Assembly: GCA_902782595.1 (NCBI GenBank)
Contig: CACZNW010000022.1
Location: 1 to 48,976 of the forward strand
Direction of reading: 5' to 3'
DNA from: an uncultured Methanobrevibacter sp.
GTDB lineage: Archaea > Methanobacteriota > Methanobacteria > Methanobacteriales > Methanobacteriaceae
Length of the DNA: 48,976 bases
Shown one piece after another: positions 40,957-48,976 of this stretch; position 1 is the stretch's first letter, and every line of letters starts with the position of its first letter. The translations under genes and the position numbers were made by a program. The notes beneath the pieces were generated by a model that was not told the DNA's origin, searched no databases, and saw nothing but the letters and a program-made list of their open reading frames with translations.

Positions 40957-43572
40957 ATGCATATTCATAATGTGGAAGATTATCTAAAAGAAGCTATTGA
41001 TTCCATTATTAATCAAAATTTTAGTTTTAAAGATAATATAGAATTATTATTAATTGATAGTGGTAGTGTAGATAAATCAGGTGATATTGCATTAACTTAT
41101 CAGAAAAAATACCCTGAAAATATTTTTTGTTTATCTTGTGAGAGTACATTTACTGCTGATGCATATAATTTAGGATTGGAACATGCTTCAGGACAATACA
41201 TTAATTTTATGAATGCTTTTGATGTAATATCCAAGAATTTAATTTCAAAAGTGAATAATGCATTCAATAAATATGATGTTTCTGTAGTTACAACTCCTGT
41301 GGAATATTTGAATCTTATCAATAAAAATTATCCTTTAAGATTTAAATTTAGAGATGAAGAATGTGATGGGCTTGTAGATTTGAAGAAATTCAATTCATTT
41401 ATTCAGATTGACGTTTCAACAGCTTTTATTAAACGCGAAGCCATTGGTGATTTAAGATTTTCAAATAAAATTAACATGTTTGAAACACTTTTCATTAATA
41501 AAATCTTTATTAATGATAATAAATATTTTTTAGTTGAAGGTACAACTTATTTTTCACGAGAAGAACCTATTGACAGTGAGATTAATTTTAAAGAAGATAT
41601 TTCCGACTCATTTGACTATTTTTATAATGAATTAATTAAATGTTCAATCGATAAGTTTTCAGCTGTTCCAAAATTCATTCAGAATACGATTTTATATTAT
41701 TTAAGAGAAATTATCAAAATTTCAGATATTAAAAAATTTTTCCCAGCAAAAGAGGAGTTAAATGTCTTTTGGGATAAATTTATGTATATTCTGTCCAATA
41801 TTGAAATGAATCAAATTGTAAAAAGTCGATTTTTTAAAAGGGGTTTGAAAAATTTTTTAATCTATCTTAAAAATAATGATTTTCACATTGAAATTCAGGG
41901 AGAACATATTTTTGTAAAATCTAATAATGATATATTGAATAGTTTGCACAAATCCAAAATATGGTTTGATATTGTTGAGATAAAAGAAGGATTTTTAAAT
42001 ATTTCCGGTTCCTATACTAGTTCCTGTGATAAAAAATATCTTTCTGTTGAGGCTGTAAAATCTGGAAATGATATTAAAACTGTTTATGAAGCAGAAGAGG
42101 TTGAATATCCAAATACTAATCGTGAAACTTTAAAATATCTGTCAATACCTTGGGAATTCAGGTATAATTTCGATTTTAAAATTCCTATTGCTAAAAATGA
42201 ATCTTTTAGTTTGTTCTTCAGATTAATTTATCATGAGAATGATAACTATGTTGTTATAAACAGTGAAGTTGATTGCAGATATTATGTTAATTTATCTGAT
42301 TTTGGAAATTATTTCAGAAAAGACAATTGTATATTACTATTAAAAAGAAATGTGTTCTATTTAAGGCCTGAATCTTATATGAGGGCTTGTGTTTATGAAT
42401 TTAAGGTATATATGAAACTCCTGTTTTCAAGTTTGCCTCTTATGGCTAAGGTCAAAACAATATTGTTCAGATTTATATGTTTTATTTTATATCCGTTTTA
42501 TAAAAACAGGAAAATCTGGTTATTTACAGACAGAAGAGATCTGTCCGGAGATAACGGGGAGCATTTCTTCAGATATGCAATTACCAGAAAAGATGATGTT
42601 CACAAATATTTTGTCCTTGAAAAAGACTGTGAGGATTACGTTAGATTGAAAGATATTTATGGCAAACATGTTGTTGAATTCGAATCATTTAAACATAAAT
42701 TTTTATATGCTTTCGCTAAAAAATTGATGCAGTCACAGATTTCCCCGAAAACATACAATCCCTTCCATGAAGGAAGGCCTAGAAGATTTGCCGGCTTGGG
42801 ATTGGGAGAGGTTTATTTCCTGCAGCATGGAGTAAACAGATATGATATGTCAAGTTGGATGACTAAATTTGATAAGAATTTATCCTTAATTTTAACAGTC
42901 TCTGATGTCGATTATGAGGAGTTTACAGGTGAACATTATACTTATGACCCTTCGATTGTTCAGAAACTGGGTTATCCGAGATTTGATAACTTGACAAATG
43001 ATAATCTTAAAAAACAGATTGTTATAATGCCTACCTGGAGAAACTATATTAAAAATGCAAATCAGTTACTGGAATCTGAGTATTATCTTCGTTTCAATGG
43101 TTTATTAAATAATGAAAGATTAATTGAGCATGCTAAAAAAACAGGTTATGAGATTGTTTTAAAGCCTCATCCATTAATGTATAAATACATCAGTGTTTTT
43201 AATGTAAATGATTATGTTAAAATTGATAATGTTACAAAGCATCATGATATTTTATGTGATTCCGCATTAATGATTACAGATTACTCATCTGTTGCATGTG
43301 ACTTTGTATATCTTAAAAAACCGGTAATTTATTATCAGTATGGTGGAGGAAATGATCATCACTTTGATATTAGCACTTTATTTAAAGATGATGGGTCTTT
43401 GGAATTCGGGGAGATAATTGAAGATGAAGACAGATTAATAGATAAAATTATTGAATATATGGACAATAATTGTCAGATGGAAGAAAAATATCAAAAAAGA
43501 GTTGATAACTTTTATAAGTATATTGATAAAAACAATTCTAAAAGAGTTTATGATTGGGTTTATAATCATTAG
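40957..43572 (+). CDS. GT2-like (degenerate) / TagF-like glycerophosphotransferase, start uncertain
   Basis: At least 871 residues. Residues 1-~230 are GT2-like (HNVEDYLKEAIDSIINQ), but the active site is altered: DSGS at 34-37 for DDGS, AYNLGL for ARNxGL and NAFD at 86-89 for the DxDD metal site. A beta-sandwich middle (about 325-470) follows. From about 490 on is an intact TagF domain: FLQHGVNRYD with His624, MPTWRNY, LKPHPLMYK with His738 and TDYSSVACDFVYLKKP from Thr774. The true start is probably upstream: the frame continues with the missing first GT2 strand, behind AGGGGG, possibly from ATT at 40915. It likely polymerises polyol-phosphate; sugar transfer by its GT2 half is doubtful. 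Confidence 0.82.
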   Translation: MHIHNVEDYLKEAIDSIINQNFSFKDNIELLLIDSGSVDKSGDIALTYQKKYPENIFCLSCESTFTADAYNLGLEHASGQYINFMNAFDVISKNLISKVNNAFNKYDVSVVTTPVEYLNLINKNYPLRFKFRDEECDGLVDLKKFNSFIQIDVSTAFIKREAIGDLRFSNKINMFETLFINKIFINDNKYFLVEGTTYFSREEPIDSEINFKEDISDSFDYFYNELIKCSIDKFSAVPKFIQNTILYYLREIIKISDIKKFFPAKEELNVFWDKFMYILSNIEMNQIVKSRFFKRGLKNFLIYLKNNDFHIEIQGEHIFVKSNNDILNSLHKSKIWFDIVEIKEGFLNISGSYTSSCDKKYLSVEAVKSGNDIKTVYEAEEVEYPNTNRETLKYLSIPWEFRYNFDFKIPIAKNESFSLFFRLIYHENDNYVVINSEVDCRYYVNLSDFGNYFRKDNCILLLKRNVFYLRPESYMRACVYEFKVYMKLLFSSLPLMAKVKTILFRFICFILYPFYKNRKIWLFTDRRDLSGDNGEHFFRYAITRKDDVHKYFVLEKDCEDYVRLKDIYGKHVVEFESFKHKFLYAFAKKLMQSQISPKTYNPFHEGRPRRFAGLGLGEVYFLQHGVNRYDMSSWMTKFDKNLSLILTVSDVDYEEFTGEHYTYDPSIVQKLGYPRFDNLTNDNLKKQIVIMPTWRNYIKNANQLLESEYYLRFNGLLNNERLIEHAKKTGYEIVLKPHPLMYKYISVFNVNDYVKIDNVTKHHDILCDSALMITDYSSVACDFVYLKKPVIYYQYGGGNDHHFDISTLFKDDGSLEFGEIIEDEDRLIDKIIEYMDNNCQMEEKYQKRVDNFYKYIDKNNSKRVYDWVYNH

Positions 43573-43599
43573 GGGAAATTTTATTTTTGAGGAAAAAAC

Positions 43600-45831
43600 A
43601 TGAGTGAAAATAATTTTATTTGGATTTATGGTGAGAATCGGGCGGAGTCTGCCTGTGAAAACTCTTTTAATTTTTGGAAGTATGCCTTAACAAGAGATGA
43701 TTCTATTGATAATTATTTCATTTTGAAAAAAAATAAAAACACTTTAAAAATTTATGATGCTCTCTCAGAAATTGAAAAAGAACATATAATTTGGCATAAT
43801 TCAAATAAACATAAAGAATTATTTAAAAAAGCGGACATGTGTTTTGTTTCAGATTCTTTTTATGATGTAAGTCCAACTGAAGGTTCTTTTAGAAGAAAGG
43901 ACTATCCTATTGAAAAACCGTTAATTTTCCTTCAAAAAGATTCAAATTCAATATTTAACTCAAGAATCACTGGTGAATCTAATAACAGTAACATATTCAG
44001 ATACTGTGTTTATGATAGGGATAATTTGGATATTTTAATCGAAAAAAACAATTTTAAAGATTATCAACTTCGATATGTTAAATTCCCATTAAAATTCAAT
44101 TCAGATTTTGTTTTAAAGGAGGAATCTGTCAAGAATAGAAATTTAATAACATGGGTTGTTGAATGGAGATATTATGGCAGTACCCGACAGGATTTTATTG
44201 ATAATATCGTCAGTATTTTAAAATCCGAGGATTTGAATAATTATCTATCTAAAAATAATCTCACTTTAAAAGTTTGTCTTCACAGATACTATAAAAAAGA
44301 CATGTTTGAAGAGATTTATAATTGTTCCAATGATCATATTCAAGTAACCGGAAGCAATGTGCTTTTACCTGATGACATCCACACTTCAAGATTATTGATT
44401 ACCGATTACAGTTCATATGCCTTTGATTTCAGCCTTTTAAAAAGGAGGGTACTTTTATATCAGCCTGATTTTGATTTTGTTAAAAACAAACATGATTTTC
44501 TAATTGATGCTGATGATATTAATAACATTAAAACCTCTTCTGATTTAATCTCAGCTATTGTCAACGAAACGGATATTCAGAATCCTTTTTTGAACATGTG
44601 GGATGACACTAATTTTGAAGAAATCAAAAAGGATTCACATATTAAAGAGTTATATGATTATTTTGTTGAAAAACAGCAAAATAAAATAACTTTCATAGGA
44701 TATAATTTCTTTGGAGCCGGAGGTACTGTCAGTTCTACAAAAGCGCTGGCTGAAGGTTTGGTTCAAAAGGATTACTTTGTAGAGTTATACTCAATTGTTA
44801 GAACTGATTCCAACAACACTAAACTGAACGGAATTAACCTTACATATGGATTTTACAGACACACAAAATCATATAAAGATAAAATAAAATATAAGGCATA
44901 TCACTTTACCAAGCGTTACGGATATTTGGGTTATGAAGAAAATGTAAATGGTATTAATCCATATTCAAACTGTCATTTGAAAAAATATCTGAAAAATATT
45001 AAATCAAATACTGTTGTTTCAACAAGAGAAACATTGCATCTCTTTTTAGAGGAATGTGAATCTGATTTTATTAAAAATAAGATTTATTTTTTCCATGCGC
45101 CTGCAGATACAATAGACGTAATGTATCCGGGGTTAATCCATAAATTAAAAGAAAAAACCCTTAATAAAGCAGTTTTTGTAACTGAAAATAATCGTTTAGC
45201 TCTTAAAAAGTTATTTAATTATGATAATTACAATAAATTCACTGTAATAGGCAATGCACTTGAAGAAAATAAAATCATCAATAAAAATGACATCACAACT
45301 GTTCCTAAAAAAGATAAATATGTTGGAATTTATCTCTTAAGGCTTAGTGTAGATAGAATAGATGATTTAAATAATTTAATAAACTTCGCAAAATATTTAA
45401 AAGAAAATAATATTTCCAATATTATCATTGATGTTTTTGGTGGAGGAAGGTATGCCAAGGAGTTTATGGATATTGTTTATGATAATAATTTGGATAATAT
45501 TATCAACTATAGAGGAAAAACTAATTTCCCGTTCAGTGAAATCAAAAATCATGATTTCATGGCGGATTTTACTTTAAATCATAGTTTTGGTATGATTTAT
45601 ATTGAAGGAGTTTTAGCGGGTAGAAAAGTATTCTGTATGGAAAATCCGGGCTCTATTGAAGTGATGGGCAGTATAGATAATACTTATATTGAATCATTTG
45701 AATGGTTGGTAAAACAAATAAATAATATTTCTGATATATCTTTAAGTGAACTTCATAAAAATTATGAAATTATAATGTCTAACTTTTCTCAAAATGCAGT
45801 TTCTGAGAAATTTTTAGATTTTCTTGATTGA
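43600..45831 (+). CDS. TagF-like (degenerate) / GT4 glycosyltransferase fusion
   Basis: A 743-residue protein with GAGG upstream. Residues about 1-350 follow the TagF fold: FIWIYGENRAESACENSF matches the start of the phosphotransferase domain in the preceding protein, and TDYSSYAFDFSLLKRR is at 268-283. However, the catalytic His-Gly position reads LQKDSNS (Lys113-Asp114), and the KPHP motif reads CLHRYYK. Residues about 360-743 are a GT-B domain: FFGAGGTVSSTKALAEGL, GIYLLRLSVDRIDDL, IIIDVFGGGRY and GMIYIEGVLAGRKV. So sugar transfer is probable and glycerol-phosphate transfer doubtful. It follows 27 nt after the gene at 40957 and precedes a GT2 by 19 nt, so it is probably in one operon. Confidence 0.82.
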   Translation: MSENNFIWIYGENRAESACENSFNFWKYALTRDDSIDNYFILKKNKNTLKIYDALSEIEKEHIIWHNSNKHKELFKKADMCFVSDSFYDVSPTEGSFRRKDYPIEKPLIFLQKDSNSIFNSRITGESNNSNIFRYCVYDRDNLDILIEKNNFKDYQLRYVKFPLKFNSDFVLKEESVKNRNLITWVVEWRYYGSTRQDFIDNIVSILKSEDLNNYLSKNNLTLKVCLHRYYKKDMFEEIYNCSNDHIQVTGSNVLLPDDIHTSRLLITDYSSYAFDFSLLKRRVLLYQPDFDFVKNKHDFLIDADDINNIKTSSDLISAIVNETDIQNPFLNMWDDTNFEEIKKDSHIKELYDYFVEKQQNKITFIGYNFFGAGGTVSSTKALAEGLVQKDYFVELYSIVRTDSNNTKLNGINLTYGFYRHTKSYKDKIKYKAYHFTKRYGYLGYEENVNGINPYSNCHLKKYLKNIKSNTVVSTRETLHLFLEECESDFIKNKIYFFHAPADTIDVMYPGLIHKLKEKTLNKAVFVTENNRLALKKLFNYDNYNKFTVIGNALEENKIINKNDITTVPKKDKYVGIYLLRLSVDRIDDLNNLINFAKYLKENNISNIIIDVFGGGRYAKEFMDIVYDNNLDNIINYRGKTNFPFSEIKNHDFMADFTLNHSFGMIYIEGVLAGRKVFCMENPGSIEVMGSIDNTYIESFEWLVKQINNISDISLSELHKNYEIIMSNFSQNAVSEKFLDFLD

Positions 45832-45850
45832 TTGAGGAGGAAATTTTAAT

Positions 45851-47026
45851 ATGGATAATCCCAAAATAACAGTTATAATTCCGGTTTATAATACTGCAGA
45901 TTATCTTGAAGAATGTATTAACAGTGTTGTAAACCAGTCATTTAATGAATTTGAAATAATTTGTGTTAATGACGGTTCAACCGATTCCTCTTTAGATATA
46001 CTTGAAAGTTACAAATCAAAAGATTCAAGAATCACAATCATTAATCAGCCAAACATGGGTTTAGGTGCCGCACGTAATGTTGCACTAAAATGCGCAAAGG
46101 GTGATTATATTCTATTTTTAGATTCCGATGATTATATTGCAGAAGAAATGTTGTCTGATGTTTATAATCTGGTACAGCAAAAATCACTTGATTTATTATT
46201 TTTTAAACTCATTAACTTTGATAATGATACTCGTGCTGAATCAAAAGCCAATTACTTTGAAATGAAGTTCCTAAACAAAATGGTTGGAAGTACGGTTTTT
46301 AATTGGAAGGATGTTAAAGATAGATTATTCGACTTGTCAGTTACCGCTCCCGGAAAACTATTTAAAAGAGATTTGATAAAAGATATGGAGTTTCCCGAAG
46401 ATTTGATTTTTGAAGATACTTTATTTTTCATGGAAACATTTTTTAAAGTTAAAAGAGCATATTTTTATGATAAACATTTTTATTTTAGAAGAATCAGATC
46501 AGATTCCATAATGAATTCATATTATAAAAATTTCCCTGACTGTATACCTATTTATGATAGAATCGGAGATTATTTAAAACATGTTAAGCTTTATGATGAT
46601 TTTGCAGTTCAGTTATTTGACAGGAAATGTAAAGATATTTTCACTCGTTTTTGTAAGGTTCCTGATGATTTTAAAGAAGAGTTCTACACAATAATTAAAC
46701 AAAATTTCTCCGAATTTGAAACATCTCTTTTAAGCGAAGGAACACTTGAGTCATGTAACGAAAGAAGTAATGTGATTTTTTACAGTGCAGTTAATTCAGA
46801 TTCATATCGGGAATTTGAATTATTGGTGGAGTCCTTTGATTTAAGAAAATATTGTGACAGATTGAAATCAGAAAATGATAAATCAGAAAAAAGATATGAA
46901 CATAAAATATCCGAATTAACTAGTGAAAATGAAAAATATCAACGGGAAATTAATGTTTTAAAAAATTCCACTAGCTGGAAAGTAACAAGAATTTTTAGAA
47001 TAGTCATGAGATATTTTAAAAAGTAA
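45851..47026 (+). CDS. GT2 glycosyltransferase with coiled-coil tail
   Basis: A 391-residue protein with a strong GAGGAGG ribosome binding site. The GT-A motifs are intact: KITVIIPVYNTADYL, CVNDGSTDSS, GLGAARNVAL and LFLDSDDYIAEEM. APGKLFKRD and LIFEDTLFFMET are later family features. The C-terminus is a short coiled coil ending STSWKVTRIFRIVMRYFKK, a basic-aromatic tail akin to those at 36228, 47068 and 48446. It probably adds one sugar of the surface polymer. It lies in the operon beginning at 40957. Confidence 0.9.
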   Translation: MDNPKITVIIPVYNTADYLEECINSVVNQSFNEFEIICVNDGSTDSSLDILESYKSKDSRITIINQPNMGLGAARNVALKCAKGDYILFLDSDDYIAEEMLSDVYNLVQQKSLDLLFFKLINFDNDTRAESKANYFEMKFLNKMVGSTVFNWKDVKDRLFDLSVTAPGKLFKRDLIKDMEFPEDLIFEDTLFFMETFFKVKRAYFYDKHFYFRRIRSDSIMNSYYKNFPDCIPIYDRIGDYLKHVKLYDDFAVQLFDRKCKDIFTRFCKVPDDFKEEFYTIIKQNFSEFETSLLSEGTLESCNERSNVIFYSAVNSDSYREFELLVESFDLRKYCDRLKSENDKSEKRYEHKISELTSENEKYQREINVLKNSTSWKVTRIFRIVMRYFKK

Positions 47027-47067
47027 TCCTAAAATTTTATTAATATTGTCATATCAAATATATAAAT

Positions 47068-48435
47068 ATGGATTGTGATGAATTATATATTTCTCTTCTA
47101 TTTCCACCTTCAGATTATGTGTCTGGAATAACTGTTTTTAAAAGAATTGCAGAGAATAATCATAAAGTCGATGTAGTGCAATCAAATTTCAAATCGGATG
47201 ATTTCACTGAATTTAACAGGTATGTTGATGAGTATATTAACAATAGAATAATTGTTGATATTGACTGTAAAATTGACTGGCCTGCCTGTATATTTAAATT
47301 TGTTGATAAAGGAATTAAAGCAATTAAAAAAGATTATAAAAAAATTTATTCAAGATCATGGGTTATATCAAATCATTTTTTAGCCTTTGAGTATAAGTTA
47401 ACTCATCCGGAAGTATTTTGGTGTGCTGAATTTTCAGATCCATTAATTTATGGTTTATCAAATAATCTCAGAAAGCATAAACAAATGATAATTGATGATT
47501 ATGACTATGTTTCAAAAATAAATCATTATATTGATATTTATAATAATGATAATGGTACTGATTATCCGTTGATTGAAAAAAATCCGTCTGCTTATTTTGT
47601 TGCCGAATATCTGGTTTATTTATTCTCTGATGAGATAATTTTTACAAATAATAATCAGCAGCAGATTATGCTGAATCAGTTTCCGGTTGACATTAAGCAA
47701 ATGGCATTATCCAAAAGTGAAATTAAACATCATCCAACATTGGACAGTAAGTTTTACAGAATATCTGATTGTAATTTGGATTTAAATGAAAATAACATTA
47801 ATGTTGCTTATTTTGGCACGGATTATTATTCAAAACGGCATTTTGAAAGTTTGTTTTATGCAGTTGAATCAATAAATCATAAATATAAGAATAAGCTACA
47901 TATTCATTTATATATTTCAGATGACAAGCTGGTTAAAAAATTAATTCCATCAGATATTTTCACTGTCAAAAAACCATTAGACTATTTGGATTTTTTAAAT
48001 GCCACTACTAAATATGATGTTTTAATCGTAAACGATGTTTTAACAAAAGACAATTATGCAATAAATCCTTATTTGCCTTCAAAGCTTTCAGATTATTTAG
48101 GTTCTGGCAGTGATATTTGGGCATTATATGAACCTGGCAGTTCACTTTCCAAAGCAGATTTAAAATATAAATCTGATATTTATGATTATGATGCATGTCG
48201 TGTTGAGTTACTCAAGATACTTGATGATTATGGACTTAAAGATGATAATTGCACAATAAATGGTGATTATTTCAATCAGAGACTAACCGATTTTAATGAA
48301 TTGTATGAAAAGGAATTCCGAAGAAGAGTTAAACTTGAACGTGAAGTAAAAAAACTTAAAAAAGAAAATAATGAAATTAAATCTTCAAACAGCTGGAAAA
48401 TCACAAAACCTCTTAGGAGACTGAGGAATAAGTAA
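47068..48435 (+). CDS. Putative GT-B glycosyltransferase with coiled-coil tail
   Basis: A 455-residue protein. The first part (LYISLLFPPSDYVSGITVFKRI) and the second (NINVAYFGTDYYSKRHFESL, then LHIHLYISD, YDVLIVNDV and NPYLPSKLSDYLGSGSDIWAL) follow the two Rossmann halves of a GT-B enzyme; PSKLSDYLGSG matches the usual GT4 position for sugar-nucleotide binding. The EX7E pair is not obvious. The C-terminal 50 residues form a coiled coil ending SNSWKITKPLRRLRNK. No Shine-Dalgarno precedes the ATG, and TTTATTAATATT lies about 20-31 nt upstream, so a leaderless transcript is plausible. Confidence 0.75.
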   Translation: MDCDELYISLLFPPSDYVSGITVFKRIAENNHKVDVVQSNFKSDDFTEFNRYVDEYINNRIIVDIDCKIDWPACIFKFVDKGIKAIKKDYKKIYSRSWVISNHFLAFEYKLTHPEVFWCAEFSDPLIYGLSNNLRKHKQMIIDDYDYVSKINHYIDIYNNDNGTDYPLIEKNPSAYFVAEYLVYLFSDEIIFTNNNQQQIMLNQFPVDIKQMALSKSEIKHHPTLDSKFYRISDCNLDLNENNINVAYFGTDYYSKRHFESLFYAVESINHKYKNKLHIHLYISDDKLVKKLIPSDIFTVKKPLDYLDFLNATTKYDVLIVNDVLTKDNYAINPYLPSKLSDYLGSGSDIWALYEPGSSLSKADLKYKSDIYDYDACRVELLKILDDYGLKDDNCTINGDYFNQRLTDFNELYEKEFRRRVKLEREVKKLKKENNEIKSSNSWKITKPLRRLRNK

Positions 48436-48445
48436 GTGTATTTAA

Positions 48446-48790
48446 ATGACTGTAATATCTGTTTTTATTCTTGTTTATAGATTAGTATGACTATATTGAT
48501 TTAAATACATTGGAAAACTTCATGACAATAGAGTTTCAATGGACTCCAATGATTATTTTGATGAAACCAAATGATAATTCATAAATACTGGTTATAATTT
48601 AGTTATCCAATCTGATAATTATTGGGATTATTTAGTTGAATATTATGAAGCGGAAAATTCAAAACTAAAAAAGCAAAATAAGAAATTACTCAAAGAGAAT
48701 AAGAAGTTAGAACAGTTTAACAAAGAACTGTTGTCATCTAAAAGTTGGAAGATGACTAAACCACTTCGTATTTTAAGAAATCATAAATAA
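48446..48790 (+). pseudogene. Decayed GT2 glycosyltransferase remnant
   Basis: One reading frame starts at ATG 48446 with MTVISVFILVYR, the GT2 opening strand (compare TVIIPVYN), then meets in-frame stops at about 48488, 48497, 48572 and 48575. It resumes open from 48578 to TAA at 48788, coding GYNLVIQSDNYWDYLVEYYE, a Lys-rich coiled coil and the tail LLSSKSWKMTKPLRILRNHK. Both ends match GT2 genes of this island, but the remnant is about 345 nt against about 1150 nt for a full gene, so most of the catalytic domain is deleted. Confidence 0.75.
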
Positions 48791-48842
48791 TTTTGAACAG
48801 TTAATAATTACATTAATATATCTAATTAAATAAATTATATTT

Positions 48843-48863
48843 TAGTAGATATTTTTTCTACTA
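48843..48863. promoter_or_regulatory. Inverted repeat upstream of secreted-protein gene
   Basis: TAGTAGA (48843-48849) and TCTACTA (48857-48863) flank a 7-nt A/T loop, 30 nt before the ATG at 48893. It lies near a TATA-like ACTATATAGTTATAA. It may be an operator or the end of the preceding transcript. Confidence 0.35.
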
Positions 48864-48892
48864 TATAGTTATAACTATTTTGGTGTTTAAAA

Positions 48893-48976
48893 ATGAATAA
48901 AAAGATAGGTATTATATTTGCTTTAGTATTAGTAGCTTTCTTAGTTATGGGTACTGCAAGCGCTGGTTTATTTGAC
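48893..48976 (+). CDS. Secreted protein, N-terminal fragment (runs off window)
   Basis: Twenty-eight codons are visible: MNKKIGIIFALVLVAFLVMG, then TASAGLFD. This is a classic signal peptide (two lysines, hydrophobic core, small residues with an ASA cleavage site), so the product is exported. Nothing can be said of the mature domain. No strong Shine-Dalgarno is present. Confidence 0.65.
   Translation, partial: MNKKIGIIFALVLVAFLVMGTASAGLFD

Overview
The window looks like the chromosome of a methanogenic archaeon of the order Methanobacteriales, most likely Methanobrevibacter. The DNA is very A+T rich. It carries a methanogenesis-marker gene (mtxX), an archaeal core methionine synthase behind DUF1890/DUF1894-type genes, class III (EppA-type) prepilin signals, TATA-like boxes with several probable leaderless starts, and many beta-helix adhesin-like proteins. 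The genus is inferred from gene content and style; no database search was possible.

Positions 1-14361 are mostly conserved genes. A tRNA-Ala(GGC) comes first. A plus-strand operon follows: polytopic membrane protein, DUF1890, DUF1894, methionine synthase and a zinc-ribbon membrane protein. It converges on cobM/cbiF. Next are two class III prepilin-like genes, a carboxymuconolactone-decarboxylase-like gene and two small related orphans. A minus-strand operon carries mtxX, uppS (lipid carrier synthesis) and a TatD-type hydrolase. After it come orphan genes: a predicted HExxH metalloprotease with a zinc ribbon, a strongly acidic protein with 14-15-residue repeats, and two overlapping 97-residue ORFs. 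A stress-type group ends the region: CDF metal transporter, cysteine glutathione peroxidase, universal stress protein and a small anchored surface protein.

Positions 14371-48790 form a cell-surface island. It holds three paralogous fusions of a TagF-like glycerophosphotransferase domain with a GT4 glycosyltransferase (14371, 16964, 25462), a GT2-TagF fusion (19355), a large GT2-TagF protein whose GT2 half looks degenerate (40957), and a TagF-GT4 protein whose TagF half has lost its catalytic His-Gly (43600). It also has GT2 enzymes (34216, 36228, 45851), a putative GT-B protein (47068), a LicD-family phosphotransferase (37588), three membrane acyltransferases (28173, 31706, 32774), four secreted beta-helix adhesin-like proteins (21819, 23313, 29548, 38672) and a decayed GT2 pseudogene (48446-48790). 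A new secreted-protein gene starts at the right edge and is cut off.

Taken together, the island most plausibly builds and decorates a phosphodiester-linked, teichoic-acid- or capsule-like surface glycopolymer on a pseudomurein-type cell and exports lysine-rich adhesins that may sit on it. No CDP-glycerol synthesis gene, flippase or ABC exporter is in the window, so precursor supply and export must be encoded elsewhere. No CRISPR array, insertion sequence or complete prophage was seen.
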